This document shows, piece by piece, positions 1-4,147 of a stretch of DNA of 5,395 bases. Source of the DNA: Chloroflexota bacterium (GTDB lineage Bacteria > Chloroflexota > Anaerolineae > 4572-78 > J111). The notes under the pieces were generated by a model. It saw nothing but the letters and a program-made list of their open reading frames with translations. It was not told the origin of the DNA and ran no database searches. The stretch lies in the NCBI GenBank assembly GCA_003694775.1, contig RFJV01000301.1, positions 1 through 5,395 of the forward strand, written 5' to 3'. How positions within the stretch are numbered: position 1 is the stretch's first letter; the number at the start of each line of letters is the position of its first letter. The position numbers and the translations under genes are program-made.

Positions 1-1
1 T

Positions 2-1024
2 ATGAGCGAACGTCCCGTTTCACCCGGCCTGCAAACCGAAGAAAAACAGCTTGATACCAGCCTCCGCCCCACCGATTGGGAGGGGTATATCGGGCAGGCC
101 GCGGTCAAGGAAAATGTCAAAATCCTGATAGAGGCCGCCCAACAGCGCGGGGAAGCCCTGGACCACATTCTGCTGTACGGCCCGCCCGGCCTGGGAAAAA
201 CAACCCTGGCAAACATCATTGCCCACCAGATGGGGGTCAACCTGAAAATCACCTCCGGCCCGGCCATCGAACGTCCCGGCGACCTGGCCGCCATTCTGAC
301 CAACCTGCGCAAGGGCGACCTGCTGTTCATCGACGAAATCCACCGCCTGAGCCGGTCGGTAGAGGAGGTGCTCTACCCGGCGATGGAGGACTACGCCCTG
401 GACATCGTCATCGGCAAGGGGCCGAGCGCCCGCAATATCCGGCTCAAACTGCCCCATTTTACCGTGCTGGGGGCAACCACCCGGCTGGACCTGCTGGCCT
501 CGCCTCTGCGCGACCGGTTCGGCGCGGTGTTCCGGCTGGAGTTTTACTCCCCGGAGGAGCTTCAGCAAATTGTGACCCGCTCCGCGGCCATTCTGCAGAT
601 TCCCATCGAGCCGGACGGCGCACTGGAAATTGCCCGCCGCGCCCGCGGCACGGCCCGTATTGCCAACCGCCTGCTCAAGCGGGCCAGAGACTACGCCCAG
701 GTACGCGCCGGCGGTGTTATTACCCGGCAGGTAGCCCAAGATGCCCTGGCCCTGCTCAATGTTGACGCCCTGGGGCTGGACGACCTGGACCGCAAGGTTC
801 TGCTGGCTATCATCGAAAAGTTCGGCGGCGGACCGGTGGGATTGGACACCATCGCCGCCAGTGTCAGTGAGGAAAGCGCCACCATTATGGATGTGGTGGA
901 GCCGTACCTGCTTCAGCTTGGCTTCCTGGAGCGGACACCCCGCGGTCGGGTGGTGACACCCCACGCCTACCGCCATCTGGGTCTGGCCCCGCCAGACCAG
1001 GCCGAACAGCCAACGCTGTTTTAG
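2..1024 (+). CDS. ruvB: Holliday junction branch-migration ATPase RuvB
   Basis: RuvB is the hexameric AAA+ motor that works with RuvA to drive branch migration of Holliday junctions in recombinational repair. The 340-residue product is of normal family length. Visible motifs, in order: Walker A GPPGLGKT (residues 60-67), the RuvB-typical stretch [12 protein letters not shown] (91-102), Walker B with DEIH (111-114), the conserved block [11 protein letters not shown] (121-131), sensor 1 GATTR (157-161), the arginine-finger segment LRDRFG (169-174), and sensor 2 [13 protein letters not shown] (215-227). A C-terminal winged helix follows (about 255-330) and includes [13 protein letters not shown] and RTPRGRVVT. 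The ATG at position 2 leaves the usual 20 or so residues before [12 protein letters not shown], so it is probably the true start, but its ribosome binding site lies outside the window. ruvA and ruvC are not visible; queA follows, as in many bacteria. The protein ends in QPTLF, which resembles a sliding-clamp-binding motif. Confidence 0.97.
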   Translation: MSERPVSPGLQTEEKQLDTSLRPTDWEGYIGQAAVKENVKILIEAAQQRGEALDHILLYGPPGLGKTTLANIIAHQMGVNLKITSGPAIERPGDLAAILTNLRKGDLLFIDEIHRLSRSVEEVLYPAMEDYALDIVIGKGPSARNIRLKLPHFTVLGATTRLDLLASPLRDRFGAVFRLEFYSPEELQQIVTRSAAILQIPIEPDGALEIARRARGTARIANRLLKRARDYAQVRAGGVITRQVAQDALALLNVDALGLDDLDRKVLLAIIEKFGGGPVGLDTIAASVSEESATIMDVVEPYLLQLGFLERTPRGRVVTPHAYRHLGLAPPDQAEQPTLF

Positions 1025-1028
1025 GCAA

Positions 1029-1056
1029 GGTAGCAGGGTAGCAGGGTAGCAGGGTA
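1029..1056. repeat. 8-bp tandem repeat, 3.5 copies of GGTAGCAG
   Basis: Three exact copies of GGTAGCAG (1029-1036, 1037-1044, 1045-1052) plus GGTA start five bases after the ruvB stop. The unit is not a multiple of three and the tract is non-coding. Short arrays of this kind are common between genes in Chloroflexota-like genomes (from memory, not searched). They are probably made by replication slippage. Confidence 0.9.
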
Positions 1057-1065
1057 TCGATGTAG

Positions 1066-1087
1066 GGACAGGCCCCTGTGCCTGTCC
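1066..1087. repeat. Palindromic repeat element (GGACAGGC / GCCTGTCC)
   Basis: The arms GGACAGGC (1066-1073) and GCCTGTCC (1080-1087) are perfect 8-bp inverted repeats around a 6-nt loop. A second, overlapping pairing exists (ACAGG 1068-1072 with CCTGT 1075-1079). The right arm can also pair with a downstream GGACAG (1092-1097) across the loop AGCA. No T-tract follows, so this is not a standard intrinsic terminator. The form, GTAGGGACAGG followed by its near-reverse complement, looks like a dispersed intergenic palindrome family rather than a gene-specific site. It may still protect the ruvB 3' end as an RNA hairpin. Confidence 0.75.
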
Positions 1088-1104
1088 AGCAGGACAGCAG
1101 GGTA
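1088..1104. repeat. Continuation of the 8-bp tandem array (two units)
   Basis: Directly after the palindrome the sequence returns to the AGCAGGGT phase of the upstream array: AGCAGGAC (1088-1095, two changes) and AGCAGGGT (1096-1103), followed by A. The array is therefore split by about 32 bp (1056-1087). Confidence 0.65.
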
Positions 1105-1120
1105 AACACCGGTCAGAGCG

Positions 1121-1145
1121 CGGTATACCGTGCCCAAACAGGGCA
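1121..1145. repeat. Two adjacent small inverted repeats in the ruvB-queA gap
   Basis: CGGTATACCG (1121-1130) is a perfect 10-bp palindrome. TGCCC (1131-1135) and GGGCA (1141-1145) form a 5-bp hairpin with loop AAACA immediately after it. No T-run follows either one. They could be a weak 3'-end structure for ruvB or a protein site ahead of queA; nothing in the sequence decides between these. Confidence 0.4.
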
Positions 1146-1168
1146 ACATTATGTCGCCCCACCGGTTA

Positions 1169-1204
1169 ACCATTGACTATTCACAAATTCACCATTGACC
1201 ATTG
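1169..1204. repeat. ACCATTG direct repeats abutting the queA start
   Basis: ACCATTG occurs at 1169-1175, 1191-1197 and 1198-1204, the last two head to tail and ending two bases before the queA ATG. This tract takes the place where a Shine-Dalgarno site would be expected and is pyrimidine-rich. It resembles the CCATTGACC-type intergenic repeats seen in Chloroflexota and cyanobacteria (from memory, not searched). Confidence 0.6.
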
Positions 1205-1206
1205 CC

Positions 1207-2295
1207 ATGGACGTTAGCCTGTTTGATTACGAATTACCCGCGGAACTGATTGCCCAAACGCCGGTTGAACCCCGCCACGCCTCGCGGCTGATGCTGGTCA
1301 ACCGGCAAAGCGGCGAAATTTCGCACCATACCTTTGCCGGGATTGTGGACCTGCTCCACCCCGGCGATATTCTGGTTGCCAACGACACGCGGGTTATCCC
1401 GGCCCGGCTGTACGGGCAAAAAAGCACCGGCGGCAAGGTAGAAATTCTCCTGCTCAAGCGTCTGGACGAACGCCGCTGGGAAGCCCTGGTCGGGGGGAAG
1501 CGGCTCAAGCCGGGGGTGGTGGTCACCATAACCACCGGCCCAGACAGCCCCGCCCCCCTGACGCTGACCATCCGGGAAGACCTGGGCGAAGCCCGCCGGC
1601 TGGTCGAGTTCGACCGTCCGGTCAACGGCCTGCTGGAGCAGGTCGGACAGACACCCCTGCCGCCGTACATCCATACCCCGCTGGCAGACGGCGAACGCTA
1701 CCAGACGGTCTTCAGCCGGATTGATGGTTCTGCCGCCGCGCCGACAGCCGGTCTTCATTTTTCGCCGGAAATTCTGCTGGCTCTGCGCGAAAAGGGGGTT
1801 CTGCTGGATTACGTCACCCTGCACATTGGCCTGGACACCTTCAAGCCGGTTACGGCGGCGGAGGTGGAACAGCACGCCATTCACCGGGAATACGCCCGCC
1901 TGACCGCGGATACGGCCCGGCGCATCAACCAGGCCAAGCTGTCGGGGGGGCGGCTGGTGGCCGTGGGCACAACCGCGGTGCGCACTCTGGAAACCGCGGC
2001 CCTGCGCAGTGCCGGCGTCCGCGGCTCGCTCAGGGAAGCCAGCCGGCTGGACCCGAACCTCTGTCCCTGGAAGCCCGTCGCCGCCATTGAAGAGGAAACC
2101 GACCTGTACATCTACCCCGGCTACACTTTCCGGGCCGTGGATGTTATGCTGACCAACTTCCACCTGCCCCGCTCCACCCTGTTGATGCTGGTCAGCGCCT
2201 TTGCCGGGCTGGAGCTGATTCGGCGGGCCTACCAGATTGCCATCCAGGAACGGTACCGCTTCTATTCCTTTGGCGATGCCATGCTGATTGTGTAG
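1207..2295 (+). CDS. queA: S-adenosylmethionine:tRNA ribosyltransferase-isomerase QueA
   Basis: QueA transfers and isomerises the ribosyl group of S-adenosylmethionine onto preQ1 at the wobble position (34) of GUN-anticodon tRNAs, giving epoxyqueuosine, the next-to-last step of queuosine synthesis. Numbered from the ATG at 1207 (362 residues), the motifs are [14 protein letters not shown] (6-19), [13 protein letters not shown] (56-68), GGKVEILLL (75-83), PLPPYI (150-155), [10 protein letters not shown] (176-185), [11 protein letters not shown] (205-215), [12 protein letters not shown] (251-262), [20 protein letters not shown] (313-332) and [11 protein letters not shown] (351-361). I chose ATG 1207 because M-D-V-S-x-FDYELP matches the usual family N-terminus; an in-frame TTG at 1195 would add only four residues (TTG plus TIA). 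No Shine-Dalgarno site precedes either start. Residues about 266-300 are some 19 longer than my recollection of the E. coli protein. ruvB-queA adjacency is common, but the 182-bp repeat-filled gap leaves co-transcription uncertain. Confidence 0.97.
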   Translation: MDVSLFDYELPAELIAQTPVEPRHASRLMLVNRQSGEISHHTFAGIVDLLHPGDILVANDTRVIPARLYGQKSTGGKVEILLLKRLDERRWEALVGGKRLKPGVVVTITTGPDSPAPLTLTIREDLGEARRLVEFDRPVNGLLEQVGQTPLPPYIHTPLADGERYQTVFSRIDGSAAAPTAGLHFSPEILLALREKGVLLDYVTLHIGLDTFKPVTAAEVEQHAIHREYARLTADTARRINQAKLSGGRLVAVGTTAVRTLETAALRSAGVRGSLREASRLDPNLCPWKPVAAIEEETDLYIYPGYTFRAVDVMLTNFHLPRSTLLMLVSAFAGLELIRRAYQIAIQERYRFYSFGDAMLIV

Positions 2296-2300
2296 GCCGG

Positions 2301-2333
2301 CCCGCGTCAGGGGATAAAGCGGGGGTCGTTTTC
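2301..2333 (+). terminator. Possible weak terminator after queA
   Basis: CCCGC (2301-2305) pairs with GCGGG (2319-2323) around a 13-nt loop six bases after the queA stop, and CGTTTTCGTT follows. The stem is short, the loop long, and the T-run only four bases, so termination here would be weak. Its position just ahead of the gatB promoter fits an end of the queA transcript. Confidence 0.3.
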
Positions 2334-2340
2334 GTTCCAG

Positions 2341-2355
2341 ATGAAAACTTTTCAT
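2341..2355. promoter_or_regulatory. 15-bp palindrome over the gatB -35 box (candidate operator)
   Basis: ATGAAAA (2341-2347), a central C, and TTTTCAT (2349-2355) form a perfect 7+1+7 palindrome. A one-base centre cannot make an RNA hairpin, so if functional it acts as DNA. The right half coincides with the -35 hexamer at 2349-2354, so a dimeric regulator bound here would compete with RNA polymerase. The left half also takes part in a second inverted repeat (GTTTTC 2328-2333 with GAAAAC 2343-2348). No regulator is identified. Confidence 0.4.
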
Positions 2356-2377
2356 TCCCTCCTCCCTCGGCTATAAT
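2349..2377 (+). promoter_or_regulatory. Sigma70-type promoter for gatB
   Basis: A perfect -10 hexamer TATAAT (2372-2377) lies 17 bp downstream of TTTTCA (2349-2354), which matches the -35 consensus TTGACA at 4 of 6 positions. The expected start of transcription is near 2384-2385, giving a leader of about 24 nt before gatB. The spacer contains a C/T-rich run (2357-2366). This suggests gatB is transcribed independently of queA. Confidence 0.7.
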
Positions 2378-2395
2378 TAGGCCGACTTTCACTGC

Positions 2396-2400
2396 GAGGG
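2396..2400 (+). promoter_or_regulatory. Shine-Dalgarno site of gatB
   Basis: GAGGG sits eight bases before the ATG at 2409, inside the short leader predicted from the promoter. It supports that start codon. Confidence 0.7.
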
Positions 2401-2408
2401 AACTTCTG

Positions 2409-3860
2409 ATGCGCTACGAACCTGTTATCGGCATGGAAGTGCATGTCGAACTGAACACCCAAAGCAAAATGTTCTGCGCCTGCCGGGCCGACATTTTCGG
2501 CGCGGCCCCCAACACCCACGTTTGCCCCGTCTGTCTGGGGATGCCGGGCGTTCTGCCGGTCATCAACCAGAAGGCTGTGGAATACACCATTATGCTGGGG
2601 CAGGCCCTCAACTGCGAAATCCAACTGCACAACGTGTTCGCCCGGAAAAACTATTTTTATCCCGACCTGCCCAAAGGCTACCAGATTTCCCAGTACGAAC
2701 TGCCGCTCTGCCTCAACGGTTATGTTGACGTACAGCCCGAAGGCAGTCCGGAACCGCGGCGAATCCGCATCCGGCGGGTGCACCTGGAAGAAGATACCGG
2801 CAAGCTGACCCACGTGGGCGATTACAGTCTGGTCGACCTGAACCGGGCCGGCGTACCACTGGTCGAAATTGTTACCGAGGCCGACATCCATTCCGCGGAA
2901 GAGGCGTACCTGTACGTCAGCAAACTGCGCCAGATTGTCCGCTACCTGGGCATCAGCACCGGCGATATGGAAAAAGGCGCCATGCGCTGTGAGGTCAACC
3001 TGTCGCTCAAAAACGCGGCCACCGGCGAATGGGGCACCAAGGTAGAAATCAAGAATCTGAACTCCTTCCGCTCGGTGCGCAATGCCATCGAGTACGAGGT
3101 TCAGCGGCAGGAAAAGGTGCTGGCCGAAGGCGGGGCCGTTGAACAGGTCACAATGGGCTGGGACGAAAACCGGCAGGTCACCTTTGTCCAGCGGGTCAAG
3201 GAAGGCGATGTGGGCTACCGCTACTTCCCGGAGCCAGACCTGCCGCCTCTGTACCTGGAAGCGTCGTGGGTGGAGCAGATTCGGGCCGGCCTGCCGGAAC
3301 TTCCGGACGCAAAGCTGGCCCGCTACACCACCGATTACGGCCTGACAGACAAAGAAGCGGCAGTGCTGGCCGAAGACCGGGCCACCGCGGAATATTTTGA
3401 GGCCGTGGTGCAGGCCGCGGCAGATTTTCCGGGGGTCACGCCCAAGCAGGTCAGCAACTGGATTAGCGGCGAACTGTTCCGCCTGCTGAGCGAAAGCGGT
3501 CTGGAGATTGGGCAGGTCAACATTGCGCCGGCCCATCTGGCGGCCCTGATTGCTCTGGTCAATGCCAACACCATCAACCAGACCGCGGCCAAGAAAACCT
3601 TCAAGGTGATGTTTGAAACCGGACGCGCCCCCAAAGACATCGTCCGGGAGCTGGGGCTGGAGCAAATCAGCGATGCCGGCCAGTTAGAACAGCTTGTCCG
3701 CCAGGTCATTGCCGACAACCCGGAGGCGGTGGAACGCTACCGGAGCGGGCAGGAAAAAGTGCTGGGCTTTCTGGTCGGCCAGGTGATGCGGGCCAGCCGG
3801 GGCAAAGCCAATCCCCAACTGGTTGGCGACCTGCTGAAAAAGGAGCTTCAGACCGGTTAG
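2409..3860 (+). CDS. gatB: Asp/Glu-tRNA(Asn/Gln) amidotransferase subunit B
   Basis: GatB is the tRNA-binding and phosphorylating subunit of the cytosolic GatCAB complex. That complex converts misacylated Glu-tRNA(Gln), and often Asp-tRNA(Asn), to the correct amide using ammonia released from glutamine by GatA. The 483-residue product has the usual length. The N-terminal cradle begins [13 protein letters not shown] (3-15) and carries the family cysteine cluster FCAC (C23, C25) and CPVCLGMPG (C39, C42), a likely zinc site. Next come [15 protein letters not shown] (83-97), HLEEDTGKL (125-133), [15 protein letters not shown] (143-157), MRCEVNLSL (192-200), [18 protein letters not shown] (213-230) and [12 protein letters not shown] (269-280). 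The C-terminal GatB/YqeY helical tail (about 335-481) ends with [13 protein letters not shown] (464-476). gatA and gatC are not in this window, so the subunits are not in a tight operon here. The start is fixed by the Shine-Dalgarno site and the family N-terminus. Confidence 0.97.
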   Translation: MRYEPVIGMEVHVELNTQSKMFCACRADIFGAAPNTHVCPVCLGMPGVLPVINQKAVEYTIMLGQALNCEIQLHNVFARKNYFYPDLPKGYQISQYELPLCLNGYVDVQPEGSPEPRRIRIRRVHLEEDTGKLTHVGDYSLVDLNRAGVPLVEIVTEADIHSAEEAYLYVSKLRQIVRYLGISTGDMEKGAMRCEVNLSLKNAATGEWGTKVEIKNLNSFRSVRNAIEYEVQRQEKVLAEGGAVEQVTMGWDENRQVTFVQRVKEGDVGYRYFPEPDLPPLYLEASWVEQIRAGLPELPDAKLARYTTDYGLTDKEAAVLAEDRATAEYFEAVVQAAADFPGVTPKQVSNWISGELFRLLSESGLEIGQVNIAPAHLAALIALVNANTINQTAAKKTFKVMFETGRAPKDIVRELGLEQISDAGQLEQLVRQVIADNPEAVERYRSGQEKVLGFLVGQVMRASRGKANPQLVGDLLKKELQTG

Positions 3861-3865
3861 CCGGT
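3852..3865 (+). other. Short hairpin spanning the gatB stop codon
   Basis: ACCGG (3852-3856) and CCGGT (3861-3865) pair around TTAG, which holds the last bases of gatB including the TAG stop. No proper T-run follows, so it is at best a weak terminator or a 3'-end stabilising structure. Confidence 0.3.
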
Positions 3866-3886
3866 GACTTTCATCCTGTTTAAAAA

Positions 3887-3905
3887 TGACCTTTGTCACT
3901 GGTCA
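3887..3905. promoter_or_regulatory. Inverted repeat TGACC-N9-GGTCA at the -35 region
   Basis: TGACC (3887-3891) and GGTCA (3901-3905) are perfect 5-bp inverted repeats. A nested TGAC-N4-GTCA (3887-3898) shares the left arm. The right arm overlaps the candidate -35 element of the leader promoter, a normal place for an operator. The arms are short, so chance is possible. Confidence 0.3.
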
Positions 3906-3927
3906 ATTCCGGGAAATTTGCTATACT
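3900..3927 (+). promoter_or_regulatory. Extended -10 promoter upstream of the gdhA leader
   Basis: TGCTATACT (3919-3927) combines the extended TGn motif with a -10 hexamer TATACT (5 of 6 to TATAAT). TGGTCA (3900-3905) is a 4-of-6 candidate -35 at a 16-bp spacing. Transcription would start around 3933-3934, about 214 nt before gdhA. A better -35 sequence, TTGTCA (3893-3898), is too far upstream (23 bp) to be used with this -10. Confidence 0.55.
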
Positions 3928-3994
3928 ATAGAGCGGTTCGAAAGTTTTCAATCACCTGTTCAGGGTGGTGAAGGTAAACGGTCAACCGCTCTAT
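3928..3994. repeat. 11-bp perfect inverted repeat enclosing 45 nt
   Basis: ATAGAGCGGTT (3928-3938) and AACCGCTCTAT (3984-3994) are exact reverse complements. Inside are TCACC (3952-3956) and GGTGA (3967-3971), giving a stem-within-a-stem. The first few bases of the left arm sit immediately after the -10 hexamer and may be untranscribed. In RNA starting near 3933 the closing stem would be about six bp (GCGGTT/AACCGC). Confidence 0.7.
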
Positions 3995-4002
3995 GTCAAT
4001 AA

Positions 4003-4015
4003 TGCGCCAGGCGCA
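4003..4015. repeat. 13-bp GC palindrome TGCGCCAGGCGCA
   Basis: The arms TGCGCC (4003-4008) and GGCGCA (4010-4015) flank a single A. As RNA it could form GCGC-CAG-GCGC, and its CGCCA (4005-4009) can alternatively pair with TGGCG (4061-4065) at the foot of the terminator. As DNA it is an operator-like palindrome lying downstream of the predicted start of transcription. Confidence 0.5.
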
Positions 4016-4021
4016 CTGCAC

Positions 4022-4030
4022 AAGGAGGTG
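4022..4030 (+). promoter_or_regulatory. Near-perfect Shine-Dalgarno sequence inside the leader
   Basis: AAGGAGGTG is a nine-base match to the complement of the 16S rRNA 3' end. It is stronger than the site used by gdhA (AAAGGTGG) and lies 118-126 bases before gdhA, so it does not serve that gene. The nearest ATG starts at 4032, only three bases after AAGGAGG, which is closer than usual. Confidence 0.45.
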
Positions 4031-4031
4031 T

Positions 4032-4055
4032 ATGTATACGACTGGATTCCACTAA
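4032..4055 (+). CDS. Possible seven-residue leader peptide MYTTGFH
   Basis: ATG at 4032 opens a seven-codon frame (M-Y-T-T-G-F-H) with TAA at 4053-4055, seven bases before the terminator stem starts at 4063. The preceding AAGGAGGTG is very strong but tightly spaced. A ribosome ending here would cover the 5' arm of the terminator and could favour readthrough, as in translation-coupled attenuation. There is no run of one amino acid that would identify a starvation signal. It may be fortuitous, or the Shine-Dalgarno sequence may act only by RNA pairing. Confidence 0.25.
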   Translation: MYTTGFH

Positions 4056-4062
4056 TTTTTTG

Positions 4063-4096
4063 GCGAAGCGCGTCTCAGCGTATTCGCTTTTTTTTT
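4063..4096 (+). terminator. Strong intrinsic terminator between leader and gdhA
   Basis: GCGAAGCGC (4063-4071) pairs with GCGTATTCGC (4078-4087): nine pairs including one G-T(U) pair and a bulged A at 4082, with a six-base loop GTCTCA. Nine consecutive T residues follow (4088-4096). It lies upstream of gdhA rather than at the end of gatB, more than 200 bp past the gatB stop and after a separate promoter. It therefore works either as an attenuator or as the 3' end of a small RNA. Confidence 0.8.
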
Positions 4097-4132
4097 GCCC
4101 CTTATTAATCTGTCAACCTGACTATTTGCTAG

Positions 4133-4140
4133 AAAGGTGG
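4133..4140 (+). promoter_or_regulatory. Shine-Dalgarno site of gdhA
   Basis: AAAGGTGG differs from AAAGGAGG at one base and lies seven bases before the ATG at 4148, fixing the start. AGGTG within it (4135-4139) is complementary to CACCT in the leader (3953-3957), so sequestration is conceivable. Confidence 0.7.
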
Positions 4141-4147
4141 ATAAAAT

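Larger units (their letters stand above)
3933..4096 (+). ncRNA. Structured leader RNA or small RNA upstream of gdhA, unknown family
   Basis: The span from the predicted start of transcription to the end of the terminator T-run is about 164 nt. It contains, in order: the inside of an 11-bp inverted repeat (arms 3928-3938 and 3984-3994) enclosing 45 nt with its own hairpin TCACC/GGTGA (3952-3956 with 3967-3971); a GC palindrome (4003-4015); a strong Shine-Dalgarno sequence with a seven-codon ORF; and a terminator stem plus nine T. This is the order expected for an attenuator or riboswitch-type leader of gdhA, or for a separate small RNA. I do not recognise conserved motifs of the glycine, TPP, SAM, cobalamin, fluoride, ZTP, glutamine or T-box elements, nor of 6S, SRP or tmRNA. 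The ligand or signal is unknown. Confidence 0.5.

Noticed and set aside
20..1162. Minus-strand ORF of 380 codons opposite ruvB.
   Set aside because: It mirrors the codon bias of ruvB and has no recognisable domain or start signals; it extends into the repeat-filled gap.
1173..1201. TTGACT (1173-1178) as a -35 box for a queA promoter.
   Set aside because: The position 17 bp downstream (TGACCA, 1196-1201) is no -10 box, and the TTGAC belongs to the ACCATTG repeat.
2307..2351. Minus-strand reading [14 protein letters not shown] followed by a stop, which looks protein-like and might be a gene remnant.
   Set aside because: It is only 14 codons, with a stop directly upstream and no start codon, and overlaps the probable queA terminator and gatB promoter palindrome.
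1234..2355. Long minus-strand ORF opposite queA (373 codons) whose ATG (2355-2353) is preceded by GGGAGGAGGGA, a plausible Shine-Dalgarno sequence.
   Set aside because: It lies almost wholly opposite queA, whose protein is unmistakable. Its translation is Gly/Gln-rich without domains, as expected of the antisense of GC-rich coding sequence, and the purine run is simply the C/T-rich spacer of the gatB promoter.
2352..3665. Minus-strand ORF of 437 codons opposite gatB.
   Set aside because: Its Gln/Gly/His-rich translation has no motifs and it is fully explained as the antisense of gatB.
2342..3950. The 10-mer TGAAAACTTT at 2342-2351 recurs inverted at 3941-3950, both near promoters.
   Set aside because: Several shared 10-mers are expected by chance in a window of this size, and the two sit at different places relative to their promoters.
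3928..3994. A tRNA-like reading because of GGTTCGAA (3935-3942) next to a stem.
   Set aside because: No acceptor, D or anticodon arms can be placed on either strand.
3998..4003. AATAAT as a second -10 element inside the leader.
   Set aside because: The matching -35 position (3975-3980, TAAACG) fits poorly, and it would start transcription inside the structured region.
4095..4128. A gdhA promoter downstream of the terminator (TTGCCC with TATTTG).
   Set aside because: The spacing is 22 bp and the -10 matches only three of six bases; too weak to call.
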